Counted from the stretch's first letter, positions 24,830-37,209 are shown. The stretch is DNA of 64,000 nucleotides from Perca fluviatilis (GCF_010015445.1 NC_053118.1:21813937-21877936), one strand, 5' to 3'. Program-made: numbers and translations. Notes: generated by a model from the sequence alone, not told the origin.

Positions 24830-25249
24830 TCACTTTTTCTTCTCTGGCTTGTCGTTGTACTCCAGGAAGAAGTCGTTACAGGCCACAGTAAGAGCTCCGA
24901 CCAGTATGATGAACTCGGTGAAATCTACCTCCCCGTCGTTGTTGGAATCCAGGTCTCCCATGACCTTATCAACTGCCTCCTTATCCTGAGCATTCTGCAT
25001 GTGTGAGGATAGAAAACAGAAATGTAGGCTGGATCTAATTTATACGCATGAAGCTGTGCATCTCTGCATCCCTACGTGTCTCCTTACCCCCAGGTAGTTG
25101 CCGAGCTCAGCGGTTAGCATCTCTTTGAGCTCAGCCCTGCTCAGTGTATATTTGTCTCCCTCGTTTCCAGAGTACTTATGGAAGGTCTGGATCATGAGCT
25201 GCATGGCGTTCTCCAGGGTGGAGGCGTTCTCTGAGTTGGGCAAAGACAT
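24830..25249 (-). CDS. s100a1: S100 calcium-binding protein, S100A1-like
   Basis: Small cytosolic dimeric EF-hand calcium sensor. Two coding exons (25088-25249, then 24830-24994) join at phase 0 between Gly54 and Asn55 and give 108 residues. The N-terminal half has the 14-residue S100-type pseudo EF-hand around YSGNEGDKY...E. The C-terminal half has a canonical EF loop, [12 protein letters not shown] (residues 70-81), then the hydrophobic helix [10 protein letters not shown] and a Lys-rich tail. The tail segment resembles human S100A1 and also S100Z; synteny with CHRNB2 favours S100A1. An acceptor sits one base before the ATG, so the first exon is non-coding, with a likely donor at 26169-26170. 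The S100 fold is certain; the exact orthology is less so. Confidence 0.9.
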
Positions 25250-26170
25250 TCTGGAAAAGGAAAGAATAAGGGGAAGAGGAGGAGGAGAAAGTAAGAGCAG
25301 TCCATGTCAGAACTCCTGCCTGAAAACTCTGGAGCATGGAGCCTTAAAGCCTCTCTTGGTTGCTCTGTCACACACTTAAATGCATGCAAACACACTCTTT
25401 CTCTACAAATTTGATCTTCGATGAGATCTATCTATCTAGTGACAGGAGAGATATATTTGGCAGAGTCAGATACCCTGCCTAGCCCCAGAGTCAAGTTTGC
25501 TCTAACTGTTTCCTCATCAGGAGTGTTTCCTCCCTGCCAGTTGTCCAGATAAGATTCTGCTACAGATTAAACTGATCCTCAATCTGTTTATTGCTTTGCC
25601 CCAGCGAGAGGACCTCTAAGAGTCAGGACATAGACAGCAGCCAGAAATGTGAGCTAGCTGATAAGAGTGAAACTCAAAGCTGGTAAAATAGCCGAACCAG
25701 TGGAGGAGATGTAACCAGGACACGCAGAGGCAACCTGATCTGGCTTTTACTTTAGCTCCACCGGATGGCAGAAAACACCGGAGACAGGTGTAAGTCTTTG
25801 CCTTTCTTGAACCTACATCACCTGTGAACTGTGAAGACTTTTCCCTCACTGTCAATCACATTTTACATCTGTATCTCTTCGTGGACACAATGTTCCAAAT
25901 TCTCATGAATCAGCGGCATAAAGAAATTATCAGAAAGACATTTTTGGTAAGCTCTGCCCAATATAAATTAAGGTTTCATAAATTATCAGTAAATTATCGG
26001 AAAGCTCATCCTGTCATTGTTGATTTCAACAGGTATTCCACCAACAGACAGCATCATGCATTAGCTGCTAAAAACTTACTTTTAAAAGTACAAATAGTCA
26101 GAAACAACCTCAGAGAGAAACAGAGAAACAGCTTTCAGAGTTGAAGTCTGTCCTCAACATAATTCTTTAC

Positions 26171-26262
26171 CTGAGTGGAGGATGATTGATGGCCTGCTGG
26201 TCAGGTGCAGAGAGAGAAGGCAGGAGCGACTGATGAGGAGGATGAGGAGGACGTCTTAAATA
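26171..26262 (-). promoter_or_regulatory. Predicted non-coding exon 1 and TATA-like promoter of the S100A1-like gene
   Basis: On the minus strand, CTCAG|gtaaag gives a good donor with the exon edge at 26171. A TATTTAA element at 26256-26262 lies about 25-30 bp upstream of a likely start near 26230. That predicts a ~60-nt untranslated first exon, the usual S100 gene plan of one non-coding and two coding exons. Confidence 0.5.
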
Positions 26263-27780
26263 CATCCCTCACTCCACCCATCCCACTTATCCTTCCTCCC
26301 CTCTCCCTCCTTCCACCTGTTGCGCCTCTCCTCCTTCTCTGTTTACGCATCAGACACCTGCTATCACCTAAGAAGATACACAAAAGATCCACCTGCTCTG
26401 TCAGAGATGACATATTGACAAAAAACTAATGGTACTGTGACTACAGCATTAGGTAAATTGAAGTACCCATAATGTGACCACAAGCCACACCACAAATGCT
26501 GTTGTTGTAAACTTTACTGTAAATGTTGGCTTTTTGCTCTTAGTTATCAGTCTGCATGGAAGTTAAGATACCAAGTTTAAAAAGTGAGTTTGTGACATGG
26601 AAGTAGTCTGCATACTTTGATAAGCTTAACACCAGACTAACAGCATTCCCTGAGCACGACAAGTTGTTGTGGCATTACAATCACTGACTATGTTACAGCT
26701 CGCCATTGTGACACTGGATTATCCTGCTACTCTGTTGTGCTACCATTTTGTACTTTCATGTCAAAACAAAGAACAGTCTTAGAGGGAGTGCTAAAATAAA
26801 TACAGTACCAAGAACAACATGAATACCTCGATAACTCTTCAATTGTGTCTGTTTTAAAGCAGCAGAGTGTTTGGGTGTTTACTGGAGGAGGCGGGGAGGG
26901 GGAGGGGGGGGTCATGCCTGATACAGTATCCGAAGGATTAGTGTAGCACCGATGAATGGAGCCATCACACCTGGCAGCCATGCAGAGAAATCCCCATACA
27001 AAGACTTTGCAAAACACACACAAAGGCAAACATGCTTCTGCAAGGACACACACACATGCACTTTCACAAACACATTTACACCTCAAGCTCCAAAATGCAG
27101 CACATGCCAGCAGTATAATGGACACAGTGAGAGCGAAAGGACATGAAAAATTAATAAAGAGCAAAAATAAATGACAGAAACACATATGATCATGTATACT
27201 TGAAGGATCTTGAAGATCATACTTGTGAAAGCAAACAACATCAACATTAATGCTATAAATATAAATTAATTAATTAAACAAGCACGGCAAGATGTCATAA
27301 AATGCATGTTTGATCTACCGTCCTGGTAAGTGCATAATCTGGTTTGTGTGTCATTGTTGCAGTATGTTGTGTCAGTGAGTGGGGTAGCGCAGTGTGTGCA
27401 TGCTTGTATGGACCATATGTGTATATGTATAGTGTTGCAGAGTGGAGGATGGCGCACAGTAGAAAGCGTATACTGTGTAACTGGATCTGGTTGCAATAGT
27501 TGATGCATCTAAGGGCTACTGAGTTTGACTACTCAGGGATGTCACAACTATATTTAGCAAGTGTTGCATGTAGCTATGGAAGGAGCAGGTATCATTGCAG
27601 CGGTGCCTGTGGGACAATGTCAAACCATATCAGGGAAACCACTGTACGCATACAGTAGGCTATTTCCCTGGGTTTCTCAGCAGAATTTTAGTTTATTGTG
27701 GAAGATAATGGGTAACATCAGCAATTAGACACTTGAATTCAACTTAAGAAAGATGGAACGCCAATTAAAAACTATACACA
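26263..27780. other. Intergenic, nothing recognised
   Basis: No coding exon, RNA gene or clear repeat was recognised between the S100A1-like promoter and the 3' end of the second S100 gene. The short frames present lack splice sites or family motifs. Confidence 0.5.
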
Positions 27781-27787
27781 ATATAGT

Positions 27788-27809
27788 TTTATTACATAAA
27801 GCTTTTATT
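27788..27809 (-). terminator. Candidate poly(A) signals of the second S100 gene
   Basis: Two TTTATT words at 27788-27793 and 27804-27809 read AATAAA on the minus strand, about 300 nt past the stop of the second S100 gene. Confidence 0.5.
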
Positions 27810-28103
27810 TTGAAAATACAGTAAGTATCTTTTATAGAATTGGTATAAAAAAAGACACTCCCAGTTTAGAGTCCTTCAATGTGTCCTTGACAGTGGAGAT
27901 CAATATGGTGTGACTGAAAAAAAAAGGCTGATCTGGACAGACATTAAGAGCATTATACAACTGGCTGATTAACTGAATGAAAATGATTATGGACTTTTGT
28001 GAAAAAATGTCATGTCTAGAACATTTGGAAATGAGAAAAGATACTTAAAACACGCAAAACAAAAAAGGCTGTTAATTAGCCGATCCACCAGCTACAGCAG
28101 CAT

Positions 28104-28511
28104 CTATGATGCATTTGCACTGGATCCAGTCTTGCTCTCACTAAGGGAGTTGGCCAGGTAGCCAATCAGAGTGAGGTATTCCTGGAAGCTGACCTTTCCA
28201 TCGTTGTTCACATCCAATCCCTGCTGCATCTCCTTAACGGCAGAGGCACGGTCTGCATCCTGAACACAAAGGGGTAGACAGAATATGGTAGCTCCTTATG
28301 AATAAAAAAACATAACATCTTATATACTGATGGATTATTTGCATACAGTGAAGAGTGATGGAGAACAGTGAAAGGTTCTCTAGTTCCTTACCTGCATGAG
28401 ACCGCCAAGCTTTTTCTTTACCAGTTTCTGGAAGCCACTCCCGTTTAGGTTCTCCTTCCCACTGGAAGAATTAAGAAATGTGGTAACCACGGTCTTAATG
28501 GCTGACTCCAT
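28104..28511 (-). CDS. S100 family protein (S100A13/A14/A16-like)
   Basis: Two coding exons (28392-28511, then 28104-28259) join at phase 0 after residue 40 and give 91 residues. The C-terminal EF loop is canonical, DVNNDGKVSFQE. The N-terminal EF-hand is degenerate: SSSGKENLNG replaces the usual acidic loop, so strong calcium binding there is unlikely. The start MESAIKTVVTTF resembles the ESIETVVTTF of human S100A13, and the C-terminal helix QEYLTLIG resembles S100A13/A16. An acceptor (tttag) lies two bases before the ATG, so an upstream untranslated exon is expected; it was not located with confidence. It shares the MESAI start with the gene at 34960-36917, suggesting tandem duplication. 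The teleost-specific S100 name cannot be assigned from memory. Confidence 0.88.
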
Positions 28512-28515
28512 ATCT

Positions 28516-30577
28516 AAAGAGAGAGAGAGAGAGAAGAAGTGGAGCATTGAGTGTTGGAGGTGGCAAGGAGAGATATGGCCATATCTTAGACACTCAGACA
28601 TTATGCCGTTGGGTACAGTTCCCATGAATTATATTAATATAAAGATATATTTACATTGGGATTTGGGTGGATAAAAGGCTTATATCAGTTACTGAGAGTA
28701 CATCATAACCTTGGATTCCTTGTACATGCTGAAATGTTTGCATATGTCCCCTGACCATAAACATGCAAGAAAGGTGAGACACACAAGTGATGTCAGCATA
28801 GAAGAAGAAGAGTGAGAGGGGGGGAGGGGGAACAGAGCCTGGAGGTTCTCCGAAGTAAACAGAGCGAGAGAGCGACGGAGTGATGGAAGGTTGAAGAGGA
28901 GGGGAGTCTCTGAGGTAAACACAATGGGAGCTGTGATCTCTGACGGTGGACATCTGATCCTCAGAAGCCAGCGGGAGGCCACAGGTTCAGATTACTGCCT
29001 GCTGCCCGTCTGCTGCAGCGCACCTTCCCTCACACCAATACACTGCATATCAAGAACTAAAAAAAAACATCGCACCAATAGATAAAATTTGCCTAAAACA
29101 TTAGGTTTTGGCTCTTTCCACTCACTGCCTTTTGCTATTTGGACCTCACAGGAAGGACATAAACTAGATGGAAACATGCTTTCATTGGAGGTAAATCTTA
29201 CACAACAATAGTTTTGTCCAAATTGCATGCTACATGCTAATTCTACACACATTTTGATGATGATGTACACAGTGGAAAAGTGACAAAAAGTCAGTTTGTA
29301 TATACTGTACTAAGTGCACTTAACTTAATTTCTTAGTGTGCTGTTGATGAACATTATTTCTTTTTCACAGAAGACATTTTGATCACAGTAAAAAAAGCAC
29401 AGGTGCAAATAATAATGAATGATGGCTGAGTTCCATCTGCTTCAGTTTCAGGGTCCTTGTATTGTGCCTGCTGGCTGATCGTAACAGAGCTCCAGGAAGA
29501 TCTTAAAAAAACAAAAGTAAATATGTAGTAAATCGCTCTGCTTTCTGCCTTGTGAAGTGGAAAAGTGACTAAATAAAATATAATCAAAAGAACTTAAATC
29601 TGAGTGTGCTGTCGATGTACACTATTCTCCCACAATGCACTGCAAAGTCAAACAGAGGAGCTGCTCGTGAACAGCTGCAATTGTGGTTAATGTTGATATT
29701 CTGAATAGTAACTGCAAAAACAGTATATTATGAGAATGTATCAGTATACTGTTTTATTTGTTTGTATGCTGTGTGCAATTATTATGTAATATTAAATTGG
29801 GAGACACAGCTACAGTTTGACCATCCATCATTGCACATATAGCATAATTTCCTGTTGGTACAAAAGTAAGTTGATTTTTTTTGTATAGAAAACTGCAAAA
29901 ACAGTACACTATGACAATGAGTATTTATTACATACTGTATACTATTGGTATGTAGCATGGTTTTAAAACAGAGCTTTTGATGTTGTCTATAATAAGTGTA
30001 AAAACAGTAGACAATGACAATGTTATACCTATAGACAGTGTTAAGGCCGCACATGTGCAACCTAATGTATCTAGACATAATTCAGCCAGCAGAGCCGTCT
30101 CTCGAGGTTTCTGCTCTCATTTAGCTTTCTGTTGTCTCAACAAACAACATTTTCAAGGCAACTGCTCTCAGACAATAAAAGGGCCAGAAAAAATGCTGCA
30201 GATACTTGAGTAGAGTTGATAATTATCGCAGCAGTGCGGTGCCAGGCCTTGCTGCAGGATTTCTACTGTGTAGCAGAAACTACCAGGAGGCAGCGGCAGC
30301 CACAGGATGGGTGCCTGTGGTGATGTTGTTGGAGTAACTGTAGAAGCTGGCAAATCTCCTATCTGACACTTATGTCACACCTCAATGCCCACACCATGCC
30401 ACCACACTGGCCTACATAAAAAGACATACAGAAAGATAGAAACACACACACATCTAAAGAAGGACAACACCAATTACGACTTTGTCTGCATTAACCTAAT
30501 TACTGGGTGAGTGAGAGCAGGCACGCATACCCTGGATTCTGTTTCATGTCTCCCTACCACGCACGCGCACACACGCG

Positions 30578-30671
<94 letters not shown>

Positions 30672-31730
30672 TCCTACATCTAAGTGTGCATCTGTCATCA
30701 GCATGCTATTCATAATTATTTAATAGGTTACTATAATTGTCAAACACCCTCATACAACATACCAACAGCAGCACAGGAGCAGGCAGACCACCAGTGTCGT
30801 GTGTGTTTGTATCTGTACAGCCCATATATCAAAATGCCTGATAGGCCATTATCCATTAACGTCTGTTCCACGTGTAATGAGATGAACATGAAACCAAGTT
30901 GGCTTCGGTCACAACTGGAGACATTGGCGCCACCGAATTACAAATAGGTAGAAAGGAGCATGTAGTGGGGTTTGGCAGATAAAAGCAAGAGGTGGCCTGA
31001 CTAGGAGTGTGTGCGGAGTACAAATGCAGCCTTTCAGCACATGTAGTCCATTCAGATTCAGAGCCTGGAGATTACCAAGACTCAAGTGTAATGAATGTTT
31101 GTGTGAGGCCCAATGCATTGTTTAATTTGCATTACTGGTTCTTTTGGTGGCATTTTTACTGGAATTTTGCCCCACACACATGGTAGTTCAGTGAAGCGAC
31201 CCTTTTGGCTTGAGACATTTCAAATAAAGCAATGTGACCCATCGTCCAGTTGCATACGTCTATGGATTTTAACCAGGTTAATGAAAGAGGGATATTTTCC
31301 CCTTTTTAAAAATATTTTAGAGGCCTAAAGTTTTAAAACTATGCAGTAATTGCAAGGATGAACATCTGGATTTTATATTTTACCATCCTGTTTCTTACAA
31401 TCCCTCAGACATATCTTGCTACCTTAAGGGATCCTGATCCACAGATTGTAAACTGCACAAACCAGCTTTGAATTTGTTTAAATTAATGTTTCATGTTAAT
31501 ATAGTAAAAAGTTATGTAATATCATTCTCTGACAGAATTCAAGACCACCAAATGATCCATTTGTTGTCTCAATGGCTTATTTTTGCATACTTTGAATTGT
31601 TATGGGGTTTTATCCGTTTCCGTAATTTTGTTATGTTTAGTCTGCAACTTTTTATGCTGCAGTCTTGGCCAGGTCTCTCTTGCAAAAGAGGTTTCCAACC
31701 CCACTAGGACTTACCTGGTTTCAAAGGGGG
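28516..31730. other. Intergenic, mostly unremarkable
   Basis: No gene was recognised. A (CA)n microsatellite lies at 30576-30669. The remaining frames are short and show no family motif. A 5' exon of the second S100 gene may lie here or further upstream. Confidence 0.45.
30576..30669. repeat. (CA)n microsatellite
   Basis: CA-repeat tract of about 90 bp with a CG-containing start and one short interruption. Confidence 0.95.
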
Positions 31731-31860
31731 AAAAAGGATAAATACATATTTAAAAATATGTCTTATACTATATCTTCTATATCTATATCTTATACTATGG
31801 TTTTAAAGGGAAAAAAAGGATAAATACATATTTAAAAATATGTCTTATACTATATTTTAA
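31731..31860 (+). repeat. Imperfect tandem duplication with an ~83-bp period
   Basis: The phrases 'aaaaaggataaatacat' and 'atatttaaaaatatgtc' occur at about 31731 and again at about 31814, in the same order and nearly identical. The unit itself contains a small palindrome, atatttaaaaatat. Confidence 0.8.
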
Positions 31861-31892
31861 TGTGTAGTCTCCATGTTTTAAATGGGTTTAAC

Positions 31893-33029
31893 ACAGGCCC
31901 GTAGACAGGGGGGGGGGGTCTTGGGTGGTTTAAAAAAATCCATAATTTTACCGTTTTTTGTGTGTGGAATTAACAAGTGTCTTTTTAAATAACGATAACA
32001 TCGTTATTTATCGTAATACGAATTCCCCTCAAAATAAAAATTATCTAAACCAAACCGAAAACCTTGTTAAAAGCACCACTTCTGTTAATGTGTTAACTGA
32101 CACGTGACCAGGGCCGGCGATTGCAATAGGCGACCTAGGCGATTGCCTGGGGCGTCAAATGTGTTGGGGGCGCCGTGTCGCCTTTAGGTCTACTTCCCAA
32201 TAATAACAGAATTAGAACGACGAGCGAAATAAAACGTGTTTATTAAACATGATCATCCTAGGGCGCCCCCTCAGCCACACGTTTACTTGTCAACCTTTCA
32301 TTACGCGACGTTCCCAGTCTACGGGTCAGACTCAAACACACGGAGCTCTGAAGCAGAGCTGTGCGTCGCTTAGTGTCCACTCTCACTCTCGCAATATATT
32401 CCATTATGTTTTTATATTTGGATTGTAATCTATGTTTCCCTTTAGATAAAGATATTTCCAGCATAAATTGATTCAGAAAAAGGTAAAGAAAAATAAGTGC
32501 ATATTCAGCAATACATATTCACCAGAATGCAGGAAATTAAGTATTTAATGCTCAAAATTTTCAAGGGGTTGACCCCCAGACCCCCCCATTGTAAGCCACT
32601 ACGCAAACAATTCTGGAAACAAAACACTGACCAGACCAGTTATAATTAGACCAAATGTTGGTGCCATCTAACATACATAGAAGCTAGAAAGTAAAATTAA
32701 CATACATTGCTACCCTATCGCTGACACAGCACTGTGGACATCTGGCAATGCGAGACCTGGGAGGGAGGGAGGGAGGGGGGGGGGCGCAAAACTCAATCTC
32801 GCCTAGGGCAACCAAGGGGCTAGAACCGGCCCTGCACGTGACATGTAACAATCTACGTTAATGTATCAACAATCCACGCAACTAACTTTATGCACTCATA
32901 GCAAAATCTGTGAGGCCAAGAACATCAAAATGAAGTAATTGAAGTAATTGAAATAGAAAATGAGAAGAGATGCGAAAAGATCAACAAAAGACCCCCCTCC
33001 CTCTTTCACTAGGCTGGCTACGGGCCTGT
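31893..33029. mobile_element. Putative outer DNA transposon carrying a nested hAT insertion
   Basis: ACAGGCCCGTAG at 31893-31904 is the exact inverse complement of CTACGGGCCTGT at 33018-33029, and homopolymer C/G runs lie just inside both ends. This suggests terminal inverted repeats of an element about 1.1 kb long that contains the hAT element at 32109-32834. Flanking duplications are weak (only a shared 'taaca'), so superfamily is not assigned. No transposase was seen. Confidence 0.5.
32109..32834. mobile_element. Non-autonomous hAT-type transposon with 8-bp target duplication
   Basis: The ends are CAGGGCCGG at 32109-32117 and CCGGCCCTG at 32826-32834, a perfect 9-bp inverted pair. The flanks are an identical 8-bp direct repeat, CACGTGAC, at 32101-32108 and 32835-32842. 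An 8-bp target duplication with CAGGG-type ends is characteristic of hAT elements. The 726-bp interior has no convincing transposase frame. It lies inside the putative element at 31893-33029. Confidence 0.88.
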
Positions 33030-34900
33030 AACATGCAGGCCACCGGAATGTATCATAGTGTGTGTGGACACAGTACCTCCCAGATAAATCAAATAAAGCG
33101 TGCAGACGTTGGTGAGAGTTCAGTCAGTGTTGCAACTGGCTTTAAGACTTGACAAGTACAAACCAGTTTAGAGCTTAGTCAGGTAGGGCCACCCAACCCA
33201 ACCAGTCCCCTCACCTGGAGCAGGGATACCAGAAATTGTTGGTGTAACGTTCATATCGGAGTGTAAGTTTGGACCAGGCTGACCACAGAGCACCAATGCC
33301 ATTATTCTGCGTTGCCACCTGAAATTTCACGAGCTAATGAGCATTGATAAATTCCAGGATGTGATCAACTCCACCCTGCTCGTGTTGTTTGCGCTAAGTA
33401 TGACTGACTCACTTCCTCCATGAGCACGTTACCTGTCATCGCCCAGGTAGCTATTTCTCCTGCGCGTCATCAACTACACCCGGCCAACGCCATTTGAGTC
33501 TCGCTACCGGAGTCTTATCATAATGTTAATAATTCAGACTGATAAGAGCCAAATCTGACCGTCGGTACACTGATCAACAGTATACCTATGACTGTTTAAC
33601 GGGGCGAACACGGCTACGGCGCATTTGCCAAAACTAGTCAGCGCTGTGCGTAACGGAGATGTCAGGGGCTTGCCCGCGTCCCACATTTACATTTAGCCCT
33701 AACTAATCCTGACAATTTGTAAAGCAGCCAGAGGCAGGACTGACACGCAGCAAATAAATAAGTAAACGTGAACGTCAAGACTCCGGTTTCTCTGGAAGTG
33801 TAAAGGGATTGGGGTTCGATTACCAAGAGAACCTGATCCCATGTGGCCTCCATGCTATTGGCAATAGAGACGCTCCCTAATTATGCAAACTTTATGACAG
33901 CAGAGGAAATAAGCTAAACTAATCATTTTGCCAAGAAAACGGCACAATAAACTACAGAGCAACACAGCACAAAAGAATAATCAGCAGAATAAAGCAGACT
34001 CACCGTTAGGACAGGAAAACAAAAGGCAAGAAACTATTTCGGCAACTGCGCTCCTTCTTTCTCACAGATCCTCCCCTTCAGTCCTGCGTTAGAGTAACCA
34101 GCAACACATATCTTTTCCGTGATTTAACTTCTCACTCCAGCCAACTTTTTTTTTTCTTTGTCATAGGGCGTGTGCCTGGGAGAGAAGGAATGTGGAAAGA
34201 GGCGCAGCTTGAGTACCACAGCAGTTTTTCACCAACAATTTGTAACAAACATTTCCGTTCTTTAAGAAAACAGCAAGTATTTCTCATGTGGTTTAATCAA
34301 ACATCTTCAGTTTAATATGTCCGTTTTATACTTGCTCATTCATCTGCATTTTTTCCTGGCACACTTTATCTCAACATGTAGGAACAAGCACGCGCCCATG
34401 TCTAGGTGCGCGTGTGTTCAAAGCTTTCCCAACAGACAGATGTACTCAAGCCACACCCTGAAACTTTACTCACTTGTGCAAAGAATTGATAGATAGTGTT
34501 CAGTAGAAAGGAAACATTTGAACAAACTGTCATATGAAGGCCTGAGCAGCAAGAAACACACACTTTGTTTTTAAAAACATTTTGCTGACATTTTAATTCC
34601 ACCTTTAAACAGAAAATCCTGCTCTGCCATCACCACACCTCTGTTTGTTTCCAGGAAGGAGATGTTAAACTCCCTCATAGACCTGTAAGCACAAGCAGCT
34701 GTGAGTGTGTGTTTGTGTGTATGCTGGGAAACAGCTAGTACTGGTTCTAATAATGATGAAATAGTATTCTGTGACAGAGTCTGTGCCAGTTTGGCAGTTG
34801 CTGGTGAGAGGACTGTGTTAGAAGAAACACACACTACTGGTAAAAACACGGCGTTGTGCATTTGAAATTGACTTTAGAGTATTTTCTATTTGGCTGTTTT
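33030..34900. other. Intergenic; possible untranslated exon near 34004
   Basis: No coding sequence was recognised. On the minus strand a good donor (taacg|gtgagtc) occurs with the exon edge at 34004, with moderately GC-rich sequence above it. It could be a 5' untranslated exon of the second S100 gene, which lies downstream on the same strand, but nothing else supports this. Confidence 0.3.
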
Positions 34901-34904
34901 CACA

Positions 34905-34910
34905 TTTATT
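34905..34910 (-). terminator. Candidate poly(A) signal of the third S100 gene
   Basis: TTTATT on the + strand, AATAAA on the minus strand, lies about 50 nt past the stop of the third S100 gene. Confidence 0.5.
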
Positions 34911-34959
34911 TTAACATGACGGTAACACATGAAACCGTAACAGAGTAACTGAGGACTCT

Positions 34960-36917
34960 TTATAGGGTAAACCCCCCATGCTTGCTTGCAAGATGCCCAA
35001 TTAGCAGCCAGAACTCCAGGAAGTTGAGCTCTCCGTCATTGTTCTTGTCCAATGAGCTCATGAGTTGGTCAATGGCAGCGGGGTCGGCAGCATTCTGCAG
35101 GAAAACAGGAAGATACATTAAAAACTAAAAAGCTGACACCACTGGCATGTGCACCAGTTAAAAAATGAATGCAACCTCAGCAGAGGTTGTTTGGCAGAAG
35201 GATCTATGGCTCTGTCACCATCTAGTGGCAAAAGTGGTTGTTTCAGCTGTTAACGCAAGGAGAAAGACATGGAATTTTCCACACTTGGAAAAGGCAGCCC
35301 TGTATTTTGTGTTGGGCCTCAGGAACTAGTACTTTCTGCCATCGTGCTCTGGTTGAACATGACAACACAACCACAACTAGACTACTCTCTAAGGTTAAAG
35401 AGAAACTTTTAAGTCTCTGAAGGGTGGCAACTCTTTCTTTATGACAAACTCTTGTAACGCGCACGCACATCAGATGTAGAGTTGTATCCTGTCCTAACAT
35501 GACATAGAACTGCTCTAGATCATGGAAGGATCCACGGAAGGAGTGGAAAGAGTAAAATATTCTAAAATATTCTTTTAAAGTATTATTAGACTCAGAAGTA
35601 CAGTAAAACCAGATGCATTAAAACTGCCCACGTGTAAGAACAAAAGCGGCCTTCTGAACACAAGTATGACTAACAGTTAATTATATGGTCACAGCAAAAA
35701 GGGCCAATCTGGCATCCAGATGATAACCCTTACAATATGAATCTGCCCTTATGAGGAAGCTTTTTTTGCCCGGCAAACAAAGAGGCGTAGAGGAAACTTA
35801 TGTTCCTAATTGTTTTGTATCGGCTTAACTGTAGTAGGTAGCACTTGTCTTTCAAACATGTGGCTGAGTACAATCATCTACAGATAAGGCTGGCGATATT
35901 CTATGTTTTTGTATCAACTGATCCCATGAAAAGTAAAAAAACAAACAAGAAACAGACAAGACGTCTGTCTCTGAATACTTTCCGATGTCCTTCTGTGACT
36001 CAGCCACAAACCCATTTGTTCCTTCTACAGATACAGATCGTTAACCCTGAAGGCATACTTATACTCTTAAAACAGGCTAATTGACTCCCTAAAACAGCTT
36101 GGCACTGTGGCTTTTAGCAAATGTTGCTCAAAAAGCAGTAAATAGTGCATTTGTTGGGGACTATTTTCAGGCGCAGATTAATACACATTTGGTGGGTGGC
36201 TGGCTGATGTGTTTTTAATTAAACACCAATGGAGCTCTATGGCACAGAGGAATAAGCTGCATCAGGCTTTGGATACACAGGAAACACTACGATCAATTCA
36301 TTGTTGGTTTTGTTTTTTTCATGGAATTTGTTGAAAATGTATTTATTTATTTATTTAATGTTTATTTGGCAGGGACAAATGCATAGAACATTGCTTTATA
36401 AAGAATACAAAGTAGATGCCATGCATACAGGTTTATAGCCATGCCTAATTTGCAACCCCTGTCCCTGGTTAGGCTTTTAAAATTAAATATATATATATTA
36501 ATATTATAATATTTAAAAAATAAGAAACGTTTTAGAATATATTCAAAAGTGAACAAGTAAACTATACAAAAAGGTGACTCAATTAGAGTAACAAAAGTGA
36601 TTGCAGTGTACAGACAAACAAACAAAAATTGGCTAAATATTTCAGTATATGCAATAGATATTGGAGTGAAAACCCTCCACCTGCTGTTTTGTACAGTATT
36701 ACACCAATAGGTAAACCACACAAATGTGGACTATGCTACACTGGTGCATTACTGCAGTATTGTTGTTTGTTTAACTCACAGTCCTTACCTTGATAAAGTT
36801 ACGGAGCTCTGATGTAACCAGTCTGTGGAACTCATCTCTGCTCAGTGTGTCAGAGGAACCATCGCTGCCAGCATACGCCTTGAACTGGGTCACAAGCACA
36901 CCTATAGCAGACTCCAT
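34960..36917 (-). CDS. S100 family protein, third copy
   Basis: Two coding exons (36789-36917, then 34960-35094), separated by a 1.7-kb intron, join at phase 0 after residue 43 and give 87 residues. The N-terminal pseudo EF-hand is YAGSDGSSDTLSRDEF. The C-terminal canonical loop is DKNNDGELNFLE, followed by FWLLIGHLASKHG. The aromatic-x-LIG pattern after the second EF-hand is shared with S100A13/A16. The first helix starts MESAIGVLV, like the gene at 28104-28511. The protein is short, lacking the extended C-terminal tail of S100A1. It probably acts as a homodimeric calcium sensor. The teleost-specific S100 letter name is not assigned. Confidence 0.88.
36350..36720. repeat. Probable interspersed repeat within the third S100 intron
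   Basis: It begins with (ttta)n and continues 'tttatttggcagggacaa' then 'cctgtccctggttaggc', phrases I recall from a common teleost element. No terminal repeats or duplications were found, so the call is tentative. Confidence 0.35.
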
Positions 36918-37095
36918 CACACGTCAAGAGGCGGCCAGGGTTTGAACTTCAGACAATATTTTGAGGAAAAGTAAAAATGAGAATTGCGGTTGATCATATT
37001 TAATAATACATTCCAAAACATAGTTATTATATGGTACAGATTAAGTTCAAGTTTGGATAGAAAAGAAACTGGCAACACAAATCAGGAAGACTCAC

Positions 37096-37209
37096 CAGCT
37101 CAGGTATGTGTGTGGGTAAGTTGTGAGGACACAAGTCGTCCTGGTCTTTTTCTAGCCGACCTCTCCTGGTAAATAAGATCTATCATTCACTCATTTCTTG
37201 CTATATATT
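37096..37209 (-). promoter_or_regulatory. Predicted non-coding exon 1 and TATA box of the third S100 gene
   Basis: On the minus strand, GAGCTG|gtgagtc gives a good donor with the exon edge at 37096. A TATATA sequence at 37202-37209 lies about 30 bp upstream of a likely start near 37175. That predicts a ~80-nt untranslated first exon. The matching acceptor before the ATG at 36917 is not clear. Confidence 0.4.

Noticed and set aside
25824..26144. 106-codon + strand frame
   Set aside because: It lies in the first intron of the S100A1-like gene on the opposite strand, with AT-rich composition, no motif and no splice support.
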